From assembly GCA_016935175.1 (NCBI GenBank), contig JAFGRK010000033.1, positions 1 to 52,644 of the forward strand: 52,644 nucleotides of DNA, read 5' to 3'. Each line of letters begins with the position of its first letter. Within the stretch, counting starts at the first letter, position 1. The notes under the pieces are model-generated. The model saw only the letters and a list, made by a program, of their open reading frames with translations. It ran no database searches and was not told the origin of the DNA. The translations under genes were made by a program, and so were the position numbers. Shown one piece after another: positions 40,450-51,000 of the stretch. This DNA is from Candidatus Woesearchaeota archaeon (GTDB taxonomy: Archaea > Nanobdellota > Nanobdellia > Woesearchaeales > SM23-78).

Positions 40450-41225
40450 TGGAAATGGACGCGATGGAATGCATAAGCACAAGAAGGAGCATCAGGAGAT
40501 TCCTAAATGTGCCTGTTGATTTCGAGACTATCATGACAATAGTAGAGGCAGGCTCTCTTGCTCCTAGCAGCGGCAACATGCAGGACTGGAAGTTCATAGT
40601 GGTTGATAACAAGGAGCTCATGGCAAAGATCTGCGAGCATAGCCTTGGCCAGGAATGCGTCTATAACGCAGCTTTTCTCATCGTGATTTGCTCTGACCCT
40701 GAGCAGACAGAATTACATTATGGCTTAAGGGGCGCTAGGCTTTACACTGTTCAGAACTGCGCAGCAGCAGCCCAGAACATGCTCCTTGCAGCCCATGCAA
40801 TTGGTCTTGGAGGCACATGGGTGGGTGCTTTTGACGAGGAGAAGATGAGGGAGATACTTGACATTCCTAGGAGCGCAAGGCCCCAGGCAATACTGGCTTT
40901 TGGCTATGCAGATGAGGTGCCTGACCATAAGAGAGTCAAGGACTTGAGGGTCATCACTTATTTCAATGCCTATGGCACGACTGTGAGGAACATGCATCAC
41001 GTGCTTAAAGACTATTCATTGGATTGGGAGCAAAGGATCAACCAGGCCCACACAGCCCTTGACAGGCTAAAGGAGAAGACCAAGGAGAAGACTAAGCAAG
41101 TCGTTGAGAAAGCAACTTCTAAATCAAAATCTGATGGCAAGGGAAAGCCTGCACAGAAAAAGCCTTCTTTCTTCACTAAGCTCAAGCAAGAGATGGATAA
41201 GAGGAGGATTGATAAGAGCAAGTGA
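40449..41225 (+). CDS. Nitroreductase-family flavoprotein with basic C-terminal tail
   Basis: 258 residues. The core (about 5-180) has the family start ISTRRSIRRF, the FMN-phosphate block LAPSSGNMQDWKF, and the GLGGTWVGAFDEEKMREIL and PQAILAFGYAD blocks. NAD(P)H-dependent reduction of nitro compounds, quinones or flavins by FMN is expected. The last about 60 residues (KEKTKEKTKQVVEKATSKSKSD...) are a lysine-rich extension not usual for the family, perhaps for membrane or nucleic-acid contact. ATG 40455 is an alternative start with GAGG 7 bases before it. Confidence 0.88.
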   Translation: MEMDAMECISTRRSIRRFLNVPVDFETIMTIVEAGSLAPSSGNMQDWKFIVVDNKELMAKICEHSLGQECVYNAAFLIVICSDPEQTELHYGLRGARLYTVQNCAAAAQNMLLAAHAIGLGGTWVGAFDEEKMREILDIPRSARPQAILAFGYADEVPDHKRVKDLRVITYFNAYGTTVRNMHHVLKDYSLDWEQRINQAHTALDRLKEKTKEKTKQVVEKATSKSKSDGKGKPAQKKPSFFTKLKQEMDKRRIDKSK

Positions 41226-41318
41226 TTGCTGTGAAAGAGTTCTGCCTGTATAAAGTTATCACTATTTAGTGGTATATTAACGAAAAATTTATAAATGGGC
41301 GAAAAATAGTAACCTGCT

Positions 41319-42461
41319 ATGAAAAAGAAAGTGCTTGCCGCTTCATGGCACCCAGGCGGGATAAACAGCATCATACCGGTAATAAAAAGGTTGTCTGAGG
41401 AAAAAAAAGCAGAAGTAGTTACCATAGGCCATCAGTATTCTGAAAAAATATTGGACGCAGCCAATATGGATTACCTTACAGTCCATGATTATGGGTTAGC
41501 AGATGCGTCCTATGGCTCGATGGAAAAAGTACTAAGTCAAGAAGCCCCTGACCTGGTCCTGACAGGCACAAGCAGCCAGGATGATAGCAATAGGGACGTC
41601 CTTGAGCAGACCCTCACGCTTGCAGCCAGGGAGAAACCCATACCATCGCTTGCTGTATTTGACTTCTGGGCTAACTATTCCATGAGGTTTGATGACATAT
41701 ATACAGGTGAGAAATTCAAGTTCCTGCCAGATAGGATTGCGATAATGGACCAGTATGCCGAGAAGGCAATGCTGGATGAGGGATTTGAAAAAGAAAGGCT
41801 GGTGATAACAGGAAACCCCCATTTCGATGACCTTGAAGCCAAGGCAAAGAGCTTCTCAGAAAGAGATAAGCAAGATATAAATGAAAGGATTGGGCTGAAG
41901 AGCAAATTAATGGTTTTCTACGCTGCGAACGCATGGAAAAAGGACAAAGCTGGATGCGGCTACTGGGACCTGGATAATATTATCCTGATAGATGAGACCA
42001 TTAGCGGATTGCCTGGAAACCAAAAACAAAAGGCAGGGCTTGTAATCAAGTTGCACCCGCGCACACCAGGTGGGGATGTGGAGGAGATAAGAGATTATCT
42101 TAAGAGTTCTCAAAGCAACCCAAGTATTGTTGCGGACATAGGGACCCAGCAGCTAGTTCTGGCATCAGACCTCACCTTGACATCAAACTCAACAGTAGGG
42201 ATCGAAGCTGTCTACATGGGGAAGCCTTGCATCAGCATACAGCCAGGACTAAAAGGAAAGGACTTCCTGTCAATACTTACCAAGAATAATATAATCCCTT
42301 TCGGCTACACAGGACAGGACTGCAGGTCCCTGATAAGAGAAGCCATTGTCAACGACACCTACAGGAACAAGGAGCTTATTGAGAAGGCATCTGGCTTCAG
42401 GACTGATGGCAAAGCAACAGAGAGAGTCACGCAACTAGTTTATCAAATGCTATCTTGCTGA
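41319..42461 (+). CDS. GT-B-fold glycosyltransferase/CDP-glycerol-transferase-like protein
   Basis: 380 residues. The N-terminal Rossmann half is KKKVLAASWHPGGINSIIPV. The C-terminal half has GNPHFDDL, LVIKLHPRTPGGD, and ASDLTLTSNSTVGIEAVYMGKPCISIQPG, as in UDP-GlcNAc 2-epimerases, PseG-like and CDP-glycerol glycerophosphotransferase-like enzymes. Donor and acceptor cannot be told. TTTATAAA at 41288-41295 is 24-31 bases before the ATG, so it is transcribed alone with no leader. It adds to a surface-glycan theme with the PIG-L/GT4 pair at 15.5 kb. Confidence 0.75.
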   Translation: MKKKVLAASWHPGGINSIIPVIKRLSEEKKAEVVTIGHQYSEKILDAANMDYLTVHDYGLADASYGSMEKVLSQEAPDLVLTGTSSQDDSNRDVLEQTLTLAAREKPIPSLAVFDFWANYSMRFDDIYTGEKFKFLPDRIAIMDQYAEKAMLDEGFEKERLVITGNPHFDDLEAKAKSFSERDKQDINERIGLKSKLMVFYAANAWKKDKAGCGYWDLDNIILIDETISGLPGNQKQKAGLVIKLHPRTPGGDVEEIRDYLKSSQSNPSIVADIGTQQLVLASDLTLTSNSTVGIEAVYMGKPCISIQPGLKGKDFLSILTKNNIIPFGYTGQDCRSLIREAIVNDTYRNKELIEKASGFRTDGKATERVTQLVYQMLSC

Positions 42462-42479
42462 CATGGTGCTAAGGCAGCA

Positions 42480-42860
42480 TCATATGATTTTTATGCTCTT
42501 GCTTAACCTTGCAGCAAGCGACATATCTCTTAGTCTTTTCGGCTTCTCTTCGAGAACATTGTAGCCCTTGACATTATACCTGGGAACTAGGTGCCAGTGC
42601 ACATGGTTGGCTTCGTCCATGTAGATGAGATAGACTTTCTTTATGCCCAGCACCTTGAGCATGGAGTTCCTGACCGAATCCACCACATCCATAAGGTGCT
42701 CGTACTCCTCTTTTTTCAATAGGTGCAGGTCAGTCGCCTTCTTCTTCCAGACAACCACTGCGTGCCCAGAAGTAATGGGATAATTCGCAAGCGCCGCATA
42801 AAGCTTTTCATCTTCATAGAATATTGCCCCTTTCCTTGGCTTTGGCAAATCCTTGCGCAT
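42480..42860 (-). CDS. HIT-family nucleotide hydrolase/transferase
   Basis: 126 residues with the histidine triad NHVHWHLVPRYN (HxHxHxx) near residue 88-99. The N-terminal strand PITSGHAVVVWKKKATDLHLL is typical. HIT proteins hydrolyse or transfer nucleotidyl groups, for example on AMP-lysine, Ap4A or adenylylated DNA ends. The gene ends just after the convergent glycosyltransferase (18 bases between stops). A T/A-rich TATA (TTAAATAATA) lies upstream of the ATG. Confidence 0.9.
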   Translation of the reverse strand: MRKDLPKPRKGAIFYEDEKLYAALANYPITSGHAVVVWKKKATDLHLLKKEEYEHLMDVVDSVRNSMLKVLGIKKVYLIYMDEANHVHWHLVPRYNVKGYNVLEEKPKRLRDMSLAARLSKSIKII

Positions 42861-42926
42861 GCCCTCATTAAAAACAACCTATTATTTAATTGTTTCCTTT
42901 AGTCATATTTGAACCCTACATAAACC

Positions 42927-42934
42927 TTTAAATA
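42927..42934 (+). promoter_or_regulatory. TATA box of the XPD-like helicase gene
   Basis: TTTAAATA, 27-34 bases before ATG 42961, at leaderless spacing. Confidence 0.65.
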
Positions 42935-42960
42935 ACCATCTCGGTTTCTAGCCTTTTAAA

Positions 42961-44847
42961 ATGGCCCTTGCAAAGGAGTTCCAGGATGTATTGTTCCCTC
43001 ATGATGAAGCCAGGCCTGTACAGGAAGAGCTGATAAGGGCTGTGAACAGGGCAGTCACTACCCAGCAGAACCTAATAGCCCATGCTCCAACAGGCCTTGG
43101 CAAGACAGCAGCAGCCCTAGGACCTGCATTAAGGGAAGCCTTGAAGAAGGACTTGACTGTATTCTTCCTCACCTCGCGCCACACCCAGCACAAGCTGGCA
43201 ATGGAAACCCTTAACCAGATAAAGAAGAAGTATAAGATCAGCTTCACAGCTGCTGACATAATAGCTAAGAAATGGCTTTGCCTCCAGCCAGCTGTTGACA
43301 AGCTCTACCCTAGGGAGTTCATTGATTATTGCAAAAAGATAAAGGAAGACGGCCTTTGTGATTTCTATAACAAGTCAAGGGAAAAGAGCGAGATATCAAA
43401 AGAGGCGAGAGAGCTGGTCAATCAGCTAAAGGCTGAGAACATGACTGACACTGAGAGCATAATGGCGAGAAGCTCCAAGCTAGGCATATGCCCATATGAG
43501 ATTGCCATCCTCATAGCAAAGGAGGCCAAGGTCATAATCGGGGATTACTATTACCTTTTCAATCCGGGCATAAGGGAGACTTTCCTTGCCAAGACCGGTA
43601 AAGAGCTTAACAAGATAATCATAGTTGCTGATGAAGGCCATAACCTTCCTGAGAGGGTCAAGGACCTGGCCAGCCACAGGATAAGCACCAACACCCTGAG
43701 AAGGGCTTATGATGAGGCTAAAAGATACAAGAAAGAAGAGATGCTAGAGGCGATAGAATCATTGGAGAAAAGGCTTTGGGAGCTTGCAGAAGGAGTGGCT
43801 GATGAGGCTTATGTGAACAAGGACCAGCTTATCAGGGAGATAAGCGAGATGACTGATTATGATGAGATGGTGACTGATATGCACGAATTAGCAGATACCA
43901 TAAGGGAAGAGCAAAGGCAATCATCCCTGGGAACTGTAGCTTCTTTCCTAGAGGCATGGGCTGGCGATGACAAGGGATTCACAAGGATACTCGCCAGGAG
44001 CTTTGGGCTAAAAGGAGAGGAGATAATAACTGTCCAGTACCGGTGCCTGGATCCAAGCCTCATAACCAAGGATGTGATAAGGGCTGCTTACTCCACAATC
44101 CTCATGTCAGGAACCCTTAGCCCGACGAGCATGTACAAGGAAGTGCTCGGGTTTGACACAGCAGAGGAAGCCAGCTACAAGAGCCCATTCCCTGAGAAGA
44201 ACAAGCTCAGCATAATAATCCCTAGGACCAGCACCAAGTATGAGAGCAGGAGCGATGACATGTACAGGGAGATAGCAGAGATAATCACCAGGTCCGCCAA
44301 CAAGATACCTGGGAATGTTGCAGTGTTCTTCCCAAGCTATACCTTGCGCGATGATGTCAACAAGCATTTTTCCAAGCTCACAGACAAGACAGTCTTTGTT
44401 GAGAAGCAGAAGTTCACAAAAAAAGAAAAGCTTGACTTCCTGGAAGCCTTCAAAGGCTACAAGAACGTCGGTGCAGTGCTGATGGGAGTGATAGGGGGCA
44501 ACTTTGCAGAAGGAGTGGACTTGCCAGGAGACTTCCTGAAAGGAGTGATTATTGTCGGCTTGCCGCTTGAGAGGCCTAACCTGGAGACCGAGGCACTAAT
44601 CAAGTACTATGACGAGAAGTTCAAGAAAGGATGGGACTACGGCTACTTGTTCCCAGCATTCAACCGCGCATTGCAGAGCGCAGGCAGGTGCATAAGGAGC
44701 GAGACAGACAAAGGAGTGATTATTTTCCTTGACGAGCGCTACACCTGGAAGAATTACTATCGGTGCTTCCCACCCAGCTGGGACATAAAAGCCACTCTTC
44801 TCTACGAGAAGCTGATAGAGGATTTCTTCAGGGAGAATGAGAGATAA
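42961..44847 (+). CDS. XPD/Rad3-family (DinG-like) superfamily 2 DNA helicase
   Basis: 628 residues. Walker A is HAPTGLGKTAAALG at about 41-54. An iron-sulfur domain has four cysteines in WLCLQ, IDYCKK, DGLCDF and GICPYE (about 106-174). The DEAH-box variant is VADEGHNLPERV. HD2 motifs include MSGTLSP, GVIGGNFAEGVDLPG and QSAGRCIRS. This is the 5'-3' helicase family used in archaeal nucleotide-excision repair or DNA processing. The start follows a leaderless promoter. With nucS and nreA it makes the window rich in repair genes. Confidence 0.95.
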   Translation: MALAKEFQDVLFPHDEARPVQEELIRAVNRAVTTQQNLIAHAPTGLGKTAAALGPALREALKKDLTVFFLTSRHTQHKLAMETLNQIKKKYKISFTAADIIAKKWLCLQPAVDKLYPREFIDYCKKIKEDGLCDFYNKSREKSEISKEARELVNQLKAENMTDTESIMARSSKLGICPYEIAILIAKEAKVIIGDYYYLFNPGIRETFLAKTGKELNKIIIVADEGHNLPERVKDLASHRISTNTLRRAYDEAKRYKKEEMLEAIESLEKRLWELAEGVADEAYVNKDQLIREISEMTDYDEMVTDMHELADTIREEQRQSSLGTVASFLEAWAGDDKGFTRILARSFGLKGEEIITVQYRCLDPSLITKDVIRAAYSTILMSGTLSPTSMYKEVLGFDTAEEASYKSPFPEKNKLSIIIPRTSTKYESRSDDMYREIAEIITRSANKIPGNVAVFFPSYTLRDDVNKHFSKLTDKTVFVEKQKFTKKEKLDFLEAFKGYKNVGAVLMGVIGGNFAEGVDLPGDFLKGVIIVGLPLERPNLETEALIKYYDEKFKKGWDYGYLFPAFNRALQSAGRCIRSETDKGVIIFLDERYTWKNYYRCFPPSWDIKATLLYEKLIEDFFRENER

Positions 44848-44867
44848 AAGCCTTTTTGGAAAGTGAA

Positions 44868-45010
44868 GGCAGTCCGCCGTTTGAGGACCTAAAAATAAAA
44901 AAGTTTCTAAAAAAAACGAAAAAACTTATTGCGCCTCATACAACAAAAACTGCGGTTTTTGATTTGCCCGCTACTCGGTCAAAGCCGGCGGGGCTAAAAA
45001 TAAAATTTTC
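44868..45010. repeat. Structured convergent intergenic region, possibly a decayed repeat copy (E8)
   Basis: The region between the two convergent genes holds an imperfect long inverted repeat (CCGCCGTTTGAGGACC at about 44874 against GGTCAAAGCCGGCGG at about 44978). Inside are AAGTTT/AAACTT and CAAAAAC-TGCG-GTTTTTG hairpins; the last resembles hairpins in the copies at 14653 and 35937. T- and A-rich runs could end transcription on both strands. The clear family termini are missing. Confidence 0.4.
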
Positions 45011-48000
45011 TCAAGGGCTCTCTGCCACGAAAACCACGCTGCCATTGCACCTCCCAAATGACTGTGATTCTGGCGGGATCATCAGCTGCCAATAGGTTGA
45101 GTTGATTTTGATTTCCTCGCTAGCGCTCTTTGGCGGGATAGTCAATCCTATGCCCTGTGGTGTGGAATCAAGTGTGTTCTTGGATGCGTAGTCAGAGCTG
45201 CTGTCAGTGGCGAACCTCTGGAATGATATGCTGATGTTGTTTATCTCGCAAACCATTGACAGGCCAGAGCCAGCAGCCTCATCCTCCCCTCCAAATCCAT
45301 AGACGCTTATGTTCATGGGCATGTTGCCCACGTTGCTGATGTTGACTGTGATGTTGGCAGACTGCTGGTTAGCCTCTAGCTCCGCATAGTCTATGGTGTT
45401 GGTTGAGATGTTGAGTGCAAACAATTGGTTGACAGTGGTATTATCAGTTTTGTTGGCTGAGGCATAACCATTGGTTGCAAAGCCCATGCATTCCCAGGTT
45501 CCATTGATGGCAAAGTGCCAGACATTAAAGACGCATTGGTAGTCTGCGCTCTGCCCTCCGCCGTTGAGGAAGGTGCAGCTGCTATTGGTGTAATGGGTCC
45601 TGTTGTCATCAGCAGCATCATAGGCCACGGTAGTGGAGTAGAGTGTGGCATTGACGCCAAGGATGTAGGTGTAATCCCTTGTTTCGCTAGCTGTTATGTT
45701 GCAATAGACTAATTTCGTGGTTCCTGCCTGCAGGTCAATCTCATCTACGGGTATGTCAGCATCATCATCAACCATTATGGAATCAATGCTAACATTAGCA
45801 GCCAGTATCTGGAACCAGTAATAGTCATAGGCATTATTGTAGTCTTGCTTGGTCGCCAGGGAAACAGCAGAATAGTTTCCAGGATAAACGCTTGCAGTGC
45901 TCCAGTTCCATGTCCACAATCCGTTGATGTCAGTTGAAGAGGAATTGCTTGCAACTAAGGCCTGGCTTGGCTCGCTAACCCCTAGAGCATAAATTTTTTC
46001 TTTGTAGAACACATTGAGCAATGAGTAGTCAATTGCAAATGAGGCATCATCATTTCTGTCTAGCCCGGTTATGTTGGTTTCATAGCTGACAAATAATATG
46101 CCTGTGCTGTTATCAACATAGTTTCCAAGATTAGCTGTCTCTGCATAGGTGCCTGTCACTTCGCTAGGGGCTCCTGTGTCCTGGCTGATGGTGTCAAAGC
46201 CAGCAGCCCAGCCTGTGGCCTCAAAGTCATAGAGCTGCACATAAGCTGTCTGTGGTGTCCCTGCCCCTATTGCATCTCCGCAGGTGATGGGTGGTGTTAT
46301 GTCGTTTGAATGGCAGTAGTTAAGGGTGAAATTGAATGACACAAGATTGCTTTCTTCAACTCCAAGGCCTGAAAGGTTATAGGTTAGGTTAACAAAGGCG
46401 TCCAATGGATAGCCTGTTGGGGGGTTGTTGTCCATGCCCACAGCATAGTAGGTGGCGTTATCATCGATGGTGTCAATGTAGCTTCCATCAATAACATCGT
46501 ACTGGCTGCCTGTGATATTCCCTGCGATAGCAGCCTTGGTAAGGTTCAAGGTCAGCCATGCCTCGTCATTATTAGGGTTGGCTGCTGCTGAATCATTATA
46601 ATAAGCCATGTAATCAGTATTATTCACTCCTGTTATGTTAGCCCTGAACCTCACAATACAATAGCTAGAGTCATCACCGCCTACTATTGTCCTGTTGATG
46701 GAAGTCAGTGTTGCAGTGGAGGAGTTGAATCTCACAATCCTTATCTCATTGGCGCAGCTGGTGATGTTCCCTGACAATCCAGTTATGTTGACCTCAACAA
46801 GTGCATTCACCAGGTTTTCTGAGCTGTTGAGTATCAAGGGCTTTCTTCTTTGCCAGGAAGAATTCCACCAAGGAACAGTTGTGTTGGCAAGCACTATGGC
46901 TGTGCCAAGGTCAACACTGGCAATCCCTGCTCCGATTGCATCTGTGACATTGTGGGTTATGATGGCATCATCGCCAGCATAGTAGCTGGTGTTATCAAGG
47001 CTCAGGTTGAGGTTCATGTTAGTGTTGATGTTAACTGTAATGTTCCAGGTTTTGCTGGAGTTGGTCCTGTTCATTAGGTCTGTGCAGTTGATGCTCCAGT
47101 TGAGCTGAGCACCGTCTCCTATATCATATAGGTAGAAGTACTGCTCAATCCCTCTTTGCACTGAGTCATTGGTCTGGTTGACTGTGTTGTTGATTATCAA
47201 TGTGCAGTTACTGATACCATTAAAGGCATTGACCTGATAGGCAAAAACTATGTTACCATCTGTGTCAGATGAGTTGTCAGGAGGTGATAACAGTGTGATG
47301 ACCGGAGCTGTCCTGTTGACCTTGATGGCTGTGTGGTTGTCTGAGGCTCCTATGTTGCCTTTGGAATCATTTGCATAGGCCCTGAACTCATACTCAGAAC
47401 CATCAGCCAGGCTTGATAAATCCCATGTGCAATTGTACTCTGGGCCGATGCTGTCAGTGCAGGCTAGGTGCCAGCTATCGCTTGAATTCTGCCTGTACTC
47501 AAAAATCACTGTGTGCACTCCTGACTCATCATCAGTTGCGCTTGCATTCACATAAAAGAAGTCCAGGCTTATGTTCTCATGATCCCTTGGCAGGCCGAGA
47601 TTAGTTGTAGGTGCTTGGGTGTCAAATCCGATTGTGAGGTAGGTGCTGTTGGATAATCCATTATCATCCCATACACTCAATCTCAGGAAGCAGCTCAGGG
47701 AATTGTTTTCGCACTCTCCTTGCTGGCTGGTGTTCCAGGTGCAGTTATGGCTTGAGCTGCTGCAGATGGTGCTTGGAGAATCAAAGGCTGTGGTGTTGTC
47801 ATATTCAAACAAGTAGCTGGTGATGGTACCGTCAGAGTCAAAGCTTGCAGAGCCATTTAGCATTTCAATTCCGCTGAGCCAAGCGTTTTCGTACGGATAG
47901 GTAAAGTTAGCATAGGGATGATCATTAATGATAAGGTTGACAGATGATGAGACAAAGGTGCCTACATTGTCTGATGTTGCTGAGCATCTGATAGGCCAGG

Positions 48001-51000
48001 TATGGTTTCCTGAATTGCTTCCTGAAGTGATATTGAACGTGTAGGTGCAGACTGCCCCCCCAGAAACAAGGTCTCCGCAACTATACCAGTCATCTGCATT
48101 GATTAGGTCTATTGTGGTGGTGTTGATGTTCTCAAAGACTGCCAAAGGCTGGTACTGGGCGTAGAGCGTGACGTTATAGCAATCTGCCCCTCCGGGGTCG
48201 CAGCTGACATTGCAAGACTGCTGGTACTCATAGTTGTATTCCGACTCATTGATCTCAAGGTCTGAGGCCGGATAGGTCATGGTGACATTCATGCTTCCAG
48301 TGGTGGTTACATTCCACGTCAGGCTGGTAAGGTTTGCCTGGGTATTATTAGCATAGTCCTTTGCATGGGTGTATAGCCAGGTATAGTTGCCTGCGAACTC
48401 ATTATAATATATATAGGAGAATATGCTGTCGCCAGGCAAGGAGTCACACCCGCTTCCATCATCTAGCATGGTGAAGTTAGCAATCACATCATTAGGGTTC
48501 TTGATCTCAGCATACACTGATTGCGCTCCTGAAAAGCTGTCAGCAACACTGACATTGAGGCAGATGTAGCTGCTGACAGAAAAGCTGGTTCCATTGATGC
48601 TCCAGTTGCTTATGACAGGCTTCTGGGTGTCAATCTTAAGGGTGTAATTGTACTGGCTGAAGTTAGAGTTGCTAGCAGAATCGTTGCACCAAACATTCCA
48701 CAGGTATTTTCCATCACCAAGGATTATTGGCCCGAAAGAGCTGTTGCTCCCATTCACAGGATTATCATCGGTCTCATTAGGCCCGAAAGGAGCTGTGAAG
48801 TTACCATATAGTGTGCAGGCATCAAGGTTATTGTCTATGGCTGAGTAGTTGAAAAGAGTGGAGTTAGAGTTCCTGAAAGTGTCATTGCCAGGAGCCAAAA
48901 GGTTGATTGTTGGGAATGTTGAGTCAAGGGTTATTTTCCTGGTTTCAGTTGTGTTCTGCAATCCTACTATGTCAATGACTGTCACATTATACCAATAAGC
49001 AGCATTTGAGTCCAACCCTGTGAAATTGATGCTCCTGTTGCCAGCTCCAAGGGTTGTGACATTTACAGGGCTTGTTCTGTTGAAAAGCCTGAAAGTGATG
49101 TTCACCTCATTGGTCTCATTAACGCTCACATTAACATAAATCCAGTTCCTGTTGAAGTAGGTGTTGTTGCCTTCTGTGCCAGACGAATAATTAACCTGTG
49201 GGTAATGGGTGTCAAGAGTTACGTTCCAATCCGCAGTATAATTAAAGTTGTTCTTGGTATCATAGGCAGTTGCATTGAAATAATACCTGCCGTCGCTTAG
49301 GCCAGTGAAGTTAGCAAACAGGAAAGAGGCAGTGGTGGTGGAAGAAGAGCTGGCCAGAGCCCAGGTTGCGTTGTACAGGTAGATGGTGATGTTCTTGAGG
49401 TTGGTGTCATTGGCAGTCACATTCACTAATATATAATTCCTGCTAAGGGCCTGGCCAGACGTGTCAGTTGGAGAGGTGTAGTTGATGGCTGGTGGTGCGT
49501 TGTCAAAGCGAACAGTCAACGGCGCATAATCAATTGCTAGCAAGGCGTCATACCCATTAGAGCCTATTGAGAAGTTGATGCCGTACCTTATGCTTATAAG
49601 ATTGTTGCTGATGAACTGGGATAGGTTAGTGTTTGAAGAGTTGAGAGAGTAATTGTTCATGCCTTCTGTGCCATTGCGAAGAGGCAGAGTGCCGATTATG
49701 ACATAGGTTCCGCTAGAATAGTTAAGCACCTCGACGTTGCTAGGCCTATAGGTCACAGGAGTGCCTAGGACTGCACAGATAGTAGGGGTGGTGGTGTCGC
49801 TGCTATGGCAATAGCTGATGTTAAAGGTCAAGTCAAAGACCTGGGAAACGCTTATCAGGCCAATGGCAGAAAGGTTATAAGTCATATTAAGATAGCCTAC
49901 AGGATTATATCTCCTGTTACCAGGGTTGTCCACTCCTGCTGCCCAGAAACCGTTGTTGTCAGTCTGAGTGTCATTGACAGTTCCATCAATGTAATTAACA
50001 TATGTGATGTTCATCATGCTGCCGATATCAGCAGTGCCAATGCTAGGGCTGGTCTCAGCAAATCCCGGGTCATCAGGTGTCAGGGTAAAGCTGTATTCTG
50101 AGCTAGGCACCAGGTCCATGAGCTTAATCCAGTCGCCATAACATGCTTGCTCTGCAAAATTCCAGTCCTTGCATTTCCAGAGCTCAGTTCCGATAGCTAC
50201 GCCAGTCACTATGCCTTCGCTGAAATTCAGGCTTGTAGGGTCAATTGCAAAGGCTTTTATTGCTGTGCGCTGATTAATATTCACCTTACCGCCAGAAGAG
50301 CTTATATCAATATCCTCTAAGCCAATGCTCAGCTCTAAAGGAATGCTGCCTTTGGTGAGCTGGACATTTTTAAGCTCAATCTCCTTGACAGAGCTGACAA
50401 GGCCTTTTCCTAACGATATCCTGATATTGCCGAACCCGTTGCTTTCGCCAATGATGTTAGCGACGATGCTTTCGCTTGCCCCCTTGCTGTCTTTTATCAT
50501 TATGGTCTTGCTGATTCCGCTGGTTTCAGAAAAGCCTTTAGCTGATGCTGCCAGCACCTCAAAGCTGTACTCGTCAATCACTAGGTTATGAGCGTCCTTT
50601 AGGATTAAGGTGTGGGTGCCGGCCCCTTGGGGCATAAAATTAATGTAAGCCAGGTCACCCATATACCTTTTTTCCTCTCCTGCGAATGAGTAGTATAGGC
50701 TTATCCCTTGGTAGCCGGGCGCATCCACCCAAATCCTCACGCTTTCACTCTCTTCATATCGCTTCTTATTGGTATAAACAAAACCTGCGTAGACTGGAGT
50801 TTCAGGAGTGCTGCTGTCACCATGTTCTGCTGACAGAGCTGGTCCCTGAGAGCCAATGTCGGAGCTTGTAATCATAGGCACATTGCGGCTGATGACATCA
50901 TCAACTGCCTCAAGGCCTTGCTTGGCCAATACAGTGAATTGCAATGAGTAGAAAATGGCCCCGGTCGACTTCTCGACCAGGGCAGTGGTGTAGATACCTT